NCBI RefSeq assembly: GCF_900168295.1
Contig: NZ_FVZL01000023.1
Location: 1 to 60,362, forward strand
Reading direction: 5' to 3'
Origin: Arthrobacter sp. P2b
GTDB lineage: Bacteria > Actinomycetota > Actinomycetes > Actinomycetales > Micrococcaceae
Length of the DNA stretch: 60,362 nt
Part shown: piece by piece, positions 1-7,593 of the stretch
Numbering within the stretch: the first letter of the stretch is position 1
Layout of the letters: every line of letters starts with the position of its first letter
Position numbers and translations under genes: made by a program
The notes under the pieces: generated by a model
Databases searched by the model: none
What the model was told of the DNA's origin: nothing
Seen by the model: only the letters and a program-made list of their open reading frames with translations

Positions 1-29
1 ATCCGGTGCCGCTCCCGAGAACCACGCCG

Positions 30-83
30 CTACGCGGAGGTTTTCAAATGAGGCAACGAATCGGTCTACGCGGAGGTTTTCAA
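30..83. repeat. Short direct repeat, two copies
   Basis: An identical 18-base unit (CTACGCGGAGGTTTTCAA) occurs at 30-47 and 66-83, 36 bases apart. The following bases are also similar with a one-base offset (a TGAGGCAACG-like stretch after each copy). Only two copies are visible, and the series may continue left of the window. It lies upstream of the tRNA-Gln promoter. It has no CRISPR-like spacing and no transposon ends. Confidence 0.6.
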
Positions 84-100
84 CGAGTCAACGCGCCGAT

Positions 101-129
101 TTGTGCGAGCCGGAAGTCTCGGGTAAAGT
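101..129 (+). promoter_or_regulatory. Candidate promoter for tRNA-Gln
   Basis: TTGTGC at 101-106 and TAAAGT at 124-129 are separated by 17 bases, a standard sigma-70-type layout. The predicted start near 136 gives a leader of about 58 bases before the tRNA. The -10 matches the consensus at four of six positions and the -35 at three. Confidence 0.4.
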
Positions 130-193
130 AATTTCTCGTGCTGAGGGGCACGGAGCGGGGCAAAAGCCCTGAAAACCGGCCCGAAAGTATCAT

Positions 194-265
194 TGGGATA
201 TGGTGTAATTGGCAACACTACGGTTTCTGGTACCGTCATTCTAGGTTCGAGTCCTGGTATCCCAG
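194..265 (+). tRNA. tRNA-Gln (anticodon CTG)
   Basis: The acceptor arms TGGGATA (194-200) and TATCCCA (258-264) pair fully, with discriminator G265. The anticodon stem ACGGT/ACCGT encloses the loop TTCTGGT, giving anticodon CTG, which reads CAG (Gln). The T arm contains GGTTCGAGTCC. CCA is not encoded. A tRNA-Glu follows about 130 bases downstream. Confidence 0.95.
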
Positions 266-279
266 CTCCGGTTTGAGCG

Positions 280-307
280 CCGTTCCGGCCTCAAAACGGA
301 ACGGTTT
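280..307 (+). terminator. Hairpin after tRNA-Gln
   Basis: CCGTTCCG (280-287) pairs with CGGAACGG (297-304) around a nine-base loop, followed by only TTT. It could terminate or help process the tRNA-Gln transcript. The short U-run keeps confidence low. Confidence 0.4.
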
Positions 308-393
308 CAAGCGGTCCGCCGATTTGAAACCACAGCGCAGTGTGTGAAACAATCACTGAGCTTGACCAGCGGAAACGCTGGCAGGAAGTACAC

Positions 394-469
394 GGCCCCA
401 TCGTATAGCGGCCTAGTACGCCGCCCTCTCACGGCGGTAACGCGGGTTCGAATCCCGCTGGGGTCACCA
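394..469 (+). tRNA. tRNA-Glu (anticodon CTC)
   Basis: The acceptor GGCCCCA (394-400) pairs with TGGGGTC (459-465), including one G-T pair. The discriminator is A466 and CCA is encoded at 467-469. The anticodon stem CCGCC/GGCGG holds the loop CTCTCAC, so the anticodon is CTC, reading GAG (Glu). The T arm contains GGTTCGAATCC. A small CCAGCG-GAAA-CGCTGG hairpin sits just upstream (366-381). Confidence 0.96.
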
Positions 470-473
470 ACGG

Positions 474-507
474 AAATGGTCCCGGGCAACAGCCCGGGGC
501 CATTTTT
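474..507 (+). terminator. Rho-independent terminator after tRNA-Glu
   Basis: An 11-bp stem (477-487 with 492-502) closes on the four-base loop AACA and is followed by five T at 503-507. AAA before the stem can also pair with the T-run. Confidence 0.85.
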
Positions 508-555
508 CATTTCCCGGCGCGCGGAGCTTTGAGCTGGCATGATGTTGCTGTGACC

Positions 556-2325
556 ATGTCCAACGAGCCCCACGATCACACGCAGCCGGAGCCGCGGACC
601 GCCGAAGCGCTGGCGCTGCTGGAGGATGTGCGCAACGGGCTTGCGGACGTCGCCCTGCCGCTGGCACTTCCGGGAGCGGAGCAGGCCCGCCTCGAGGCTG
701 CGAATGCGGTGACCCAGCTCGATGACTACATCCTTCCGCGCTACCGCAGCCTGGATGCTCCACTCCTCGCCGTCGTCGGAGGTTCCACCGGCGCGGGCAA
801 ATCGACCCTCGTCAACGCGCTCGTCGGCCACCCGGTAACCCGCGCGGGAGCGATCCGCCCCACCACCCGGCAGCCCATCCTGCTGCACAACCCGGCCGAG
901 GCGCCCTGGTTCGAGGGGCAGCGCGTCCTGCCCGGCCTCAACCGGATCCGCGGCGCCCTCGCCGTGGCCCAGGTTCCTTCCGCTATGGACGTGATCACGT
1001 CCGACGCAGCCCCGATGTCGTCGCTGGTACTGCTTGCCGACCCGTCGGTACCTGCCGGGATCGCCCTCCTCGACGCCCCCGACGTCGATTCCATTTCTGA
1101 CGACAACAGGAAGCTGGCAGGGCAACTCCTGGCGGCCGCGGATCTCTGGATCTTCGTCACAACCGCCAACCGCTATGCCGACGCCGTCCCCTGGAAACTG
1201 CTCCTGGATGCCGCCACCCGGGACATCATGGTGGCCGTGGTGCTGGACCGGGTCCCGCCGGGTGCGGAGGCGGAGGTCAGCGAGGACCTCCGTGCACTTT
1301 TGGACAAGGAAGGGCTGGGGAGCGCGCCGATGTTCGTCATTCCCGAAACCCCATTGGACTCCAGGGGCATGCTGCCGGAAGGAGCAGTCCGTCAGCTGAA
1401 AACCTGGCTGGACGAGCTGGCGGCCGATGCCGTGGGCCGGTCCGAGGTTGCCCGCCGGACCCTGAACGGGTCGGTCCGTGCCCTCTCCGGCCGGGTTGCC
1501 GCAATCGCCCAGGCGGCCCGCGAACAGCAGCGCGCTGCCAGCAGCCTGGAAGCCGACGCCGTGGCAGCCTACCGGCATGCAGCGGAGCGCATCCTGGACG
1601 CCACCCGGGACGGGGCACTCCTGCGCGGCGAAGTCCTGGCACGATGGCAGGACTTCGTCGGCACCGGCGAATTCTTCCGGACCCTGGAACAGAACGTTGG
1701 ACGGTTCCGGGACCGGCTGGGAGCCTTCTTCCGGGGCGAGCCGGCACCCGCCGTGCAGGTCGAGGCCGCCATCGAGACCGGCCTGCAGGCAGTGATCGTT
1801 GATGAGGCAGCCAACGCTGCCGAGGAGACCGACCAGCGCTGGCGCTCCCATCCGGCGGGACGGCAACTGCTGGGCACTGACGATCTTTCCGGCACCTCGC
1901 CGGGCTTCGCGGACCGCACTGCCGAGGAGATCCGTGCCTGGCAGGAGGCACTGATGGAACTCATCCGCACGGAGGGCCAAGGCAAGCGCACCCAGGCCCG
2001 CTGGTTGTCCTTCGGGATCAACGGACTGGGAGCGGCTCTAATGATTGTGGTGTTTTCGATGACCGCGGGACTGACCGGCCTGGAGATTGGTGTGGCAGGC
2101 GGGACCGCCGTCGTGGGCCAGCGGCTGCTGGAAGCGGTCTTCGGCGAGGATGCGGTCCGGCGCATGGCCGAAAAAGCCCGGGAGGACCTCGCAGCCCGCT
2201 GTCAGCGCCTGCTGGACGGGGAGCAGCAGAAGTTCCTGCTCCGGCTGCCTGCTGCCGGCGGAGTTGCCGAAGATGCCCTGCCGGCCCAGTCCGACGCCCT
2301 GGCCCGGCTGGCGGGCACCGCGTGA
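556..2325 (+). CDS. Dynamin-like membrane GTPase, first of a pair
   Basis: About 589 aa. The N-terminal half is a GTPase domain. The P-loop GGSTGAGKS lies at about residues 75-83, and the switch II region reads DAPDVDS rather than DxxG. A long helical middle is followed by a hydrophobic hairpin at about residues 490-530, suited to membrane insertion. The family is the bacterial dynamin-like or YfjP-type GTPases; in Streptomyces a tandem pair, DynA/DynB, acts in division-septum membrane work. The start is uncertain: ATG 556 is chosen, with GTG 550 and TTG 529 also in frame and no strong Shine-Dalgarno. It overlaps the next GTPase by four bases, so the two are translationally coupled and probably form a heteromer. 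Equivalence to DynA is inference. Confidence 0.8.
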   Translation: MSNEPHDHTQPEPRTAEALALLEDVRNGLADVALPLALPGAEQARLEAANAVTQLDDYILPRYRSLDAPLLAVVGGSTGAGKSTLVNALVGHPVTRAGAIRPTTRQPILLHNPAEAPWFEGQRVLPGLNRIRGALAVAQVPSAMDVITSDAAPMSSLVLLADPSVPAGIALLDAPDVDSISDDNRKLAGQLLAAADLWIFVTTANRYADAVPWKLLLDAATRDIMVAVVLDRVPPGAEAEVSEDLRALLDKEGLGSAPMFVIPETPLDSRGMLPEGAVRQLKTWLDELAADAVGRSEVARRTLNGSVRALSGRVAAIAQAAREQQRAASSLEADAVAAYRHAAERILDATRDGALLRGEVLARWQDFVGTGEFFRTLEQNVGRFRDRLGAFFRGEPAPAVQVEAAIETGLQAVIVDEAANAAEETDQRWRSHPAGRQLLGTDDLSGTSPGFADRTAEEIRAWQEALMELIRTEGQGKRTQARWLSFGINGLGAALMIVVFSMTAGLTGLEIGVAGGTAVVGQRLLEAVFGEDAVRRMAEKAREDLAARCQRLLDGEQQKFLLRLPAAGGVAEDALPAQSDALARLAGTA

Positions 2326-3938
2326 GCCGGCACAGCGACGCACGGGAGTCAACACGGCTGGACGGCCGGCTTCAGGCGCTCAACGACGCCCGGGAGCTGG
2401 GCGAAGGCGTCCTTCCCGATGAAACCCTGCAGGAAGTGCTCCGTGTCCTGGAACGGGCCAGTTCCCGCCGTTCACTGTCCGGGGACCACACTGTGGTGGG
2501 CTTCTTCGGGGCGACCGGCAGCGGCAAATCGTCCCTGTTCAACGCGGTCAGCGGCGCGGAAATCGCGACGGCGGCCGCCCGCCGCCCGACGACATCCGAG
2601 CCTCTGGCGGGGGTGTGGGGAGCGGAGGGCAGCGAGCCGCTGCTGGACTGGCTTGAGGTTCACAACAGGCACCACGCTGCAGCGGTTGACGGCTTCGCCG
2701 ATGAGGAAACCGGGCTGATCCTGCTGGACCTTCCGGACTTCGACTCCACCCGGCAAGCGAACCGCGAGACAGTGCAGCGGATGGTGGGCCTGGTGGACGT
2801 CCTTGTCTGGGTCCTGGATCCACAAAAGTACGCCGACGCAGCCGTCCATCACGGCTTCCTTGCCCCGCTTGCCTCCCACGGCGCCGTCACGCTCGTGGTT
2901 CTGAACCAGGTGGACCGGCTGCCCGAGCGGGACGTGCAGCCCGTGCTCGACTCCCTGCGCGGCATCCTGGCCCGCGACGGCCTCGCGGAGGTCCGGGTCC
3001 TCGCGTCCTCGGCCACGACGGGTGCCGGCGTTGCCGCCCTCCGCGCTGCCATCCGCAGCGTAGCCATGCAGCGCAAGGCACAGTCACAGCGGCTGGCTGC
3101 CGACATCGCCAAGGCAGCACAGGAGCTGCTGGCCGTGTCGGGGGAGGGGGAAGCGGCCGGCGTCCGCCCCGCATCAAAAAAACGGCTTGCCGATGAACTG
3201 GCAGTGGCGGCGAACGTGCCGGTGGTGGTGAGAGCGGTAGGCCAGTCCTACCGGCTGGAATCCGTGCGCCGGACCGGTTGGCCCGTCACCCGTTGGTTAT
3301 CCCGGTTCCGGCCGGACCCGCTGCGCCGGCTCAACCTTCGCAGCAGCGCACCAGCAGAACTGAACCGGACATCACTGCCGCCGGCCGGCGCACCGGAGCG
3401 GGCCCGCACTGATGCGACCGTCCGGGAATTTGCCGATGCAGCCAGTGCCGGCGCTCCCGGCCCCTGGCGCGCCGCCATCCGCGGCGCGGCCCGTGAGGGC
3501 AGGGAACGACTTCCTGATGCCCTGGACCAGGGCATTGCCGGAACGGACCTGGGCGCCAACCGCACATCCTGGTGGTGGGGCGTGTTCAACGTGGTGCAAT
3601 GGCTGGCGCTGCTGACTGTCGTGGTCGGGCTCGGCTGGCTTGGCGTCCTGGCGGCGCTGGGCTATTTCCAGATGCCCGTACCGGAGGTGCCCCGAGTGGA
3701 AGGGTGGCCGGTCCCGACCCTGATGATCGCTTTGGGAGTGGTGCTGGGGATCTTCCTGGCCATCACCGGGCGCTTCATCGCCGCCGCTGCAGCCCGCGCC
3801 CGGGCAGGCAAAGCACGGAAACGGCTCAACGCTGCCGTCGCTTCCGTGGCACAGGAGTTCGTGGTGGAACCGGTGGACGTGGAGGTGAGCAGGCTCGGCG
3901 CCTTCAACGCCGCGCTGAAGAAGGCCGGGTCCGGGTAG
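2322..3938 (+). CDS. Dynamin-like membrane GTPase, second of a pair
   Basis: 538 aa with a GTG start that overlaps the stop of the previous gene (GTGA). The G motifs are complete: GATGSGKS at residues 63-70 (G1), DLPDFDS (G3), NQVD (G4) and an SSA-like G5. Two long hydrophobic segments near residues 415-480 anchor the C-terminal part in the membrane, followed by a basic Ala/Arg-rich helix. Unlike its partner it keeps a canonical NxxD guanine-specificity motif, so the two may have diverged in nucleotide use. A role in membrane remodelling at division or in stress is inferred from the family. Confidence 0.8.
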   Translation: MSRHSDARESTRLDGRLQALNDARELGEGVLPDETLQEVLRVLERASSRRSLSGDHTVVGFFGATGSGKSSLFNAVSGAEIATAAARRPTTSEPLAGVWGAEGSEPLLDWLEVHNRHHAAAVDGFADEETGLILLDLPDFDSTRQANRETVQRMVGLVDVLVWVLDPQKYADAAVHHGFLAPLASHGAVTLVVLNQVDRLPERDVQPVLDSLRGILARDGLAEVRVLASSATTGAGVAALRAAIRSVAMQRKAQSQRLAADIAKAAQELLAVSGEGEAAGVRPASKKRLADELAVAANVPVVVRAVGQSYRLESVRRTGWPVTRWLSRFRPDPLRRLNLRSSAPAELNRTSLPPAGAPERARTDATVREFADAASAGAPGPWRAAIRGAAREGRERLPDALDQGIAGTDLGANRTSWWWGVFNVVQWLALLTVVVGLGWLGVLAALGYFQMPVPEVPRVEGWPVPTLMIALGVVLGIFLAITGRFIAAAAARARAGKARKRLNAAVASVAQEFVVEPVDVEVSRLGAFNAALKKAGSG

Positions 3939-3965
3939 CGCCCGGCTTCTGTGCTGTACGGGCTC

Positions 3966-4511
3966 CTACGCTGTATTAAGGGCGGCAGCGGCGTCCCGGA
4001 CCTTGACCAGGGTCCGCAGGTTGCGGGTGGTGGTGGCTGACTTGAACCTGGCCTTGGCAGTGATCTTGCTGAAGGGGCTGTCCAGCGTTCCGCCTGCCGG
4101 TGCCAGCCAGGCCAGGGCCTCGGGTCCCAGCCGCTTTTGCTCGGCGCCGTCGAGGGCCGCCCCTGCCGTCTCCAGTTCGTCCAGCACCGCTGTGTCCGAG
4201 GACAGGGTGATGTAGGTGTGCGTGGACCTGTCATCATCAGGGTAAGGGCATGCTTCCACCAGTTCGGCCACCCTGCCCGCGTCAAGGACCACCACCCAGG
4301 CTTCGTAGCCGAAAGCGGCGCGCAGGCACTTTTCACATTCCCGCTTGACGACGGCGGCACCGAGGCTGCTGGTCAGCACCACGTTTCCGCTGGCCAGAAG
4401 GGTCAGGGCGTCCGGAAAACCGCAGGCATTCAGGGCTTCCCTGAGGTCGGCCATTTTGATGTTGATGCCGCCCACATTGATGCCGCGGAGAAACACTGCG
4501 TAGCTGCCCAT
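3966..4511 (-). CDS. DUF1697 family protein
   Basis: 181 aa. The N-terminus YAVFLRGINVGG is the hallmark of DUF1697, a small bacterial family of unknown function. The rest is a compact alpha/beta protein without signal peptide or membrane segment. ATG 4511 is chosen over GTG 4517 because TAGGCT lies exactly six bases upstream, the layout of a leaderless transcript. It is convergent with the GTPase pair and monocistronic. The function is unknown. Confidence 0.85.
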   Translation of the reverse strand: MGSYAVFLRGINVGGINIKMADLREALNACGFPDALTLLASGNVVLTSSLGAAVVKRECEKCLRAAFGYEAWVVVLDAGRVAELVEACPYPDDDRSTHTYITLSSDTAVLDELETAGAALDGAEQKRLGPEALAWLAPAGGTLDSPFSKITAKARFKSATTTRNLRTLVKVRDAAAALNTA

Positions 4512-4517
4512 GGCCAC

Positions 4518-4523
4518 AGCCTA
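4518..4523 (-). promoter_or_regulatory. -10 hexamer of DUF1697 gene (leaderless layout)
   Basis: On the minus strand TAGGCT is followed by six bases (GTGGCC) and then ATG at 4511. The spacing puts the transcription start at or next to the start codon, and no Shine-Dalgarno is present. Confidence 0.5.
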
Positions 4524-4548
4524 GCGCCCGGGCTCCAGGAGGATGCCG

Positions 4549-5268
4549 TCAGTCGTTGTTCTTGCGCAGGGCTTCGGTGAGGATCCGCCCGGCGTTGCAC
4601 ACAACCTCGGCGTGGAGGCGGCCCGGCTGGCGGGTGAGCCGCTCGATCGGGCCCGAAATCGACACCGCGGCGATCACCCGGCCGGACGGGCCCCGCACCG
4701 GTGCCGAGACGGAGGCGACCCCCGGCTCGCGTTCGCCGAGGCTCTGGCCCCAGCCCCGCCGTCGTACGCCTGCCAGGACGGTGGGCGTAAAGCGTGCGGC
4801 CTGCAGGCCCTCGAGCAGGCGGTCGTGGTCTTCCCATGCGAGCAGGACCTGCGCCGCGGAGCCTGCCTTCATGGACAGCTGCGTGCCGACCGGAATGGTG
4901 TCCCGCAAGCCGATGGGGCGCTCGGCAGACGCCACGCAGACACGCCAGTCGCCCTGGCGGCGGAAGATCTGCGCGCTCTCGCCCGTGGCATCGCGCAACT
5001 GCATGAGTACGGGACCTGCCGAGGCAATCAGGCGGTCCTCGCCGGCAGCCGATGCCAGCTCCACCAGCCTGCTGCCGAGGACGAACCGCCCCTGGATGTC
5101 GCGGCTGACCAGCCGGTGGTGGACGAGGGCCAGGGCCAGTCGGTGGACGGTGGGCCGGGCCAGGCCGGTTGCCGCCACCAGCTGTGCCAGCGTGGTGGGG
5201 CCGGCCTCCAGCGCATCAAGCACCTGGGCCGCTTTATCAATGACACCGACTCCACTAGAATTGTCCAT
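4549..5268 (-). CDS. IclR-family regulator of leucine synthesis (LtbR/NdgR-like)
   Basis: 239 aa from ATG 5268. The N-terminal winged helix-turn-helix covers about residues 8-65 (the TLAQLVAATGLARPTVHRL part is the recognition region). An IclR effector domain of about 170 residues follows. The gene is divergent from leuCD. In actinobacteria the IclR protein in this position is LtbR (Corynebacterium) or NdgR (Streptomyces), which represses leuCD and related amino-acid genes. The identification rests on family plus position. An inverted repeat in the 113-base intergenic region overlaps a GATAAT -10 for this gene, consistent with autoregulation. No Shine-Dalgarno is seen. Confidence 0.85.
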   Translation of the reverse strand: MDNSSGVGVIDKAAQVLDALEAGPTTLAQLVAATGLARPTVHRLALALVHHRLVSRDIQGRFVLGSRLVELASAAGEDRLIASAGPVLMQLRDATGESAQIFRRQGDWRVCVASAERPIGLRDTIPVGTQLSMKAGSAAQVLLAWEDHDRLLEGLQAARFTPTVLAGVRRRGWGQSLGEREPGVASVSAPVRGPSGRVIAAVSISGPIERLTRQPGRLHAEVVCNAGRILTEALRKNND

Positions 5269-5283
5269 GTAATGATATTGCCG

Positions 5284-5298
5284 TCTCATTATCTGAGA
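5284..5298. promoter_or_regulatory. Inverted repeat, candidate IclR-type operator
   Basis: TCTCA-TTATC-TGAGA is a perfect 5-bp inverted repeat with a 5-base centre. It lies between the regulator start (5268) and leuC (5382). On the minus strand its centre contains GATAAT, a good -10 for the regulator gene. Its position and symmetry fit an operator for the divergent regulator; no binding data are available. Confidence 0.5.
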
Positions 5299-5369
5299 TG
5301 CAAATCTTTCGGCTGGCGCTGTATGGAGCCATGCTGATTCAGTTGAACCATTCAGCCAAACAGCAGTGA
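5298..5369 (+). other. Possible short upstream ORF before leuC
   Basis: A 23-codon open frame starts at ATG 5298 (or 12 codons from ATG 5331) and ends with TGA 5367-5369 inside the leuC Shine-Dalgarno region. It contains four Leu and two Ile codons, scattered rather than in a run. It may be chance, or a leader peptide for leuCD. No clear attenuator hairpin was found. Confidence 0.2.
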
Positions 5370-5381
5370 AGGGAGATGGCC

Positions 5382-6836
5382 ATGGCAAAGACATTGGCCG
5401 AGAAAGTCTGGGACGCACATGTGGTGCGCAAAGGCGACGGCGAAGGAGCCAACGCTCAGCCCGACCTTCTCTTCATCGACCTTCACCTGGTGCACGAGGT
5501 CACGTCCCCGCAGGCATTCGAAGGCCTGCGCCTGGCCGGGCGCAAGCTCCGCCGCCCGGACCTGACCATCGCCACGGAGGACCACAACACTCCGACCCTG
5601 GACATCGACAAGCCCATCGCCGACCTGACCAGCCGCACCCAGATCCAGACCCTGCGCAACAACTGCGCCGAGTTCGGCGTCCGGCTGCACAGCCTGGGCG
5701 ACGCCGAACAGGGCATCGTGCACGTGGTGGGCCCCCAGCTGGGGCTCACGCAGCCGGGCATGACCGTGGTCTGTGGTGACTCCCACACCTCCACCCATGG
5801 CGCTTTCGGCGCGCTGGCCATGGGCATCGGCACCTCCGAGGTGGAGCACGTCATGGCCACCCAGACGCTCTCCCTGAAGCCGTTCAAGACCATGGCCATC
5901 AACGTGGAAGGGACCCTGCGTCCCGGCGTCACCGCTAAGGACATCATCCTGGCCGTCATCGCCAAGATCGGCACCGGCGGGGGCCAGGGCTACGTGCTCG
6001 AATACCGCGGCTCGGCGATCCGTGCTTTGTCCATGGATGCCCGGATGACCATCTGCAACATGTCGATCGAAGCCGGCGCCCGTGCCGGCCTCGTCGCGCC
6101 GGACCAGACGACGTACGACTACATGTACGGGCGCCCGCACGCGCCGCAGGGCGCGGAGTGGGACGCCGCCGTCGAGTACTGGAACACCCTGCGCACCGAC
6201 GACGACGCAACCTTCGACGTCGAAGTGGACCTGGACGCCGACACCCTGGAGCCGTTCGTCACCTGGGGCACCAACCCCGGCCAGGGCGTCTCCCTGTCCC
6301 AGTCCGTCCCGTCCCCGGAAGACTTCGGCGACGAGAACGCCAAGGCCGCCGCGGAGCGCGCCCTGCAGTACATGGGACTGGAGGCCGGCACCCCCATGAA
6401 GGACATCCGCGTTGACACGGTCTTCCTGGGTTCCTGCACCAACTCCCGGATGGAGGACCTCCGTGCTGCGGCGGACATCGTCCGCGGCCGCCAAAAGGAC
6501 CCGAACATCCGCATGCTGGTGGTGCCCGGTTCGGCACGCGTGCGGCTCGAAGCCGAAGCCGAGGGCCTGGACAAGGTCTTCAAGGATTTCGGCGCCGAAT
6601 GGCGCTTTGCCGGCTGCTCCATGTGCCTGGGCATGAACCCGGACCAGCTGGACGTGGGGGAGCGCTGCGCCTCCACCTCCAACCGCAACTTCGAAGGGCG
6701 CCAGGGCAAGGGCGGCCGCACCCACCTGGTTTCCCCGGTGGTGGCGGCAGCCACAGCCGTCCGCGGCACGCTCAGCTCGCCGTCGGACCTCGAACCCGCT
6801 CCCGAACCCGCAGCCATCCGCACCGACGCAGCCTAG
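5382..6836 (+). CDS. leuC: 3-isopropylmalate dehydratase large subunit
   Basis: 484 aa, cytoplasmic. With LeuD it isomerises 2-isopropylmalate to 3-isopropylmalate in leucine synthesis. It is an aconitase-family protein with the [4Fe-4S] ligands C352 (in GSCTNSR), C412 and C415 (in GCSMC). Full family length. ATG 5382 is preferred to ATG 5376 because GAAGGGAG ends six bases before it. leuD follows after eight bases, so the pair forms an operon, probably repressed by the divergent IclR protein. Confidence 0.97.
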   Translation: MAKTLAEKVWDAHVVRKGDGEGANAQPDLLFIDLHLVHEVTSPQAFEGLRLAGRKLRRPDLTIATEDHNTPTLDIDKPIADLTSRTQIQTLRNNCAEFGVRLHSLGDAEQGIVHVVGPQLGLTQPGMTVVCGDSHTSTHGAFGALAMGIGTSEVEHVMATQTLSLKPFKTMAINVEGTLRPGVTAKDIILAVIAKIGTGGGQGYVLEYRGSAIRALSMDARMTICNMSIEAGARAGLVAPDQTTYDYMYGRPHAPQGAEWDAAVEYWNTLRTDDDATFDVEVDLDADTLEPFVTWGTNPGQGVSLSQSVPSPEDFGDENAKAAAERALQYMGLEAGTPMKDIRVDTVFLGSCTNSRMEDLRAAADIVRGRQKDPNIRMLVVPGSARVRLEAEAEGLDKVFKDFGAEWRFAGCSMCLGMNPDQLDVGERCASTSNRNFEGRQGKGGRTHLVSPVVAAATAVRGTLSSPSDLEPAPEPAAIRTDAA

Positions 6837-6844
6837 GACACATC

Positions 6845-7456
6845 ATGGAAAAGTTCACCAAGCACACCGGCATCGGCGTCCCGCTGCGCCAGAGCAACGT
6901 TGACACGGACCAGATCATCCCCGCGGTCTACCTCAAGCGCATTACCCGCACCGGTTTCGAGGACGCGCTGTTCTCCGCCTGGCGCAAGGACCCCTCCTTC
7001 ATCCTGAACCAGGCGCCCTACACCACCGGCTCCGTCCTGGTGGCGGGACCGGACTTCGGCACCGGTTCCTCCCGGGAACACGCTGTGTGGGCCCTGAAGG
7101 ACTACGGTTTCAAAGCCGTCCTCTCATCACGCTTTGCCGATATCTTCCGCGGCAACTCCGGGAAGCAGGGACTGCTGGCAGCGCAGGTTGCGCAGGATGA
7201 CATCGAACTGATCTGGAAAGAGCTGGAAAACGCTCCCGGAACCGAAGTGACGGTGGACCTGGAGTCGAAAACGGTGGTGTGCGGCACCATCGTCGCACCG
7301 TTCGAGATCGACGACTACACCCGGTGGCGCCTGCTGGAAGGCCTGGACGACATTGGGCTCACCCTGCAGCATGAGGCGGACATCACGGCCTACGAAGCCA
7401 CCCGCCCTGCCTTCAAGCCCAAGACCCTGCCCGCGCGGCTTTCCCAGCCGCACTGA
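6845..7456 (+). CDS. leuD: 3-isopropylmalate dehydratase small subunit
   Basis: 203 aa. This is the swivel-domain subunit that completes the LeuCD active site. It shows the NVDTDQIIPAVYLK start region and the GTGSSREHA substrate-binding motif. ATG 6845 lies eight bases after leuC, and the length is typical for the family. A strong hairpin follows about 16 bases after the stop. Confidence 0.97.
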   Translation: MEKFTKHTGIGVPLRQSNVDTDQIIPAVYLKRITRTGFEDALFSAWRKDPSFILNQAPYTTGSVLVAGPDFGTGSSREHAVWALKDYGFKAVLSSRFADIFRGNSGKQGLLAAQVAQDDIELIWKELENAPGTEVTVDLESKTVVCGTIVAPFEIDDYTRWRLLEGLDDIGLTLQHEADITAYEATRPAFKPKTLPARLSQPH

Positions 7457-7472
7457 CGCGGGAATCGGCAGT

Positions 7473-7508
7473 ACGCGGGCCCGCCACGCCCTGCCGGTGG
7501 GCCCGCGT
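7473..7508 (+). terminator. Hairpin after leuCD
   Basis: ACGCGGGCCC (7473-7482) pairs with GGGCCCGCGT (7499-7508), with extra pairing possible inside the loop. It is followed by ATTTCGG, so the U-run is weak. It is placed to end the leuCD transcript. Confidence 0.6.
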
Positions 7509-7533
7509 ATTTCGGTTCGGTAACGCGACCTCC

Positions 7534-7539
7534 TATGCT
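7534..7539 (+). promoter_or_regulatory. Candidate -10 for murA
   Basis: TATGCT at 7534-7539 lies 54 bases before the murA ATG. The -35 region (TTCGGT) is weak. murA has its own Shine-Dalgarno (GAGGAAA). Confidence 0.3.
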
Positions 7540-7593
7540 TGGTTGGAGCCTTTGCAAGGATTTGGGGGCGAGTAATCGTGAGGAAACCGGTAT

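Noticed and set aside
30..83. CRISPR array
   Set aside because: Only two short repeats with an 18-base gap and no leader or cas gene.
529..555. TTG 529 as start of the first GTPase
   Set aside because: The added nine residues are unconserved in character and ATG 556 is more usual; the choice remains uncertain.
307..1980. 557-codon antisense frame across the tRNA-Glu and first GTPase gene
   Set aside because: It runs through a tRNA gene and opposes a P-loop GTPase with complete motifs.
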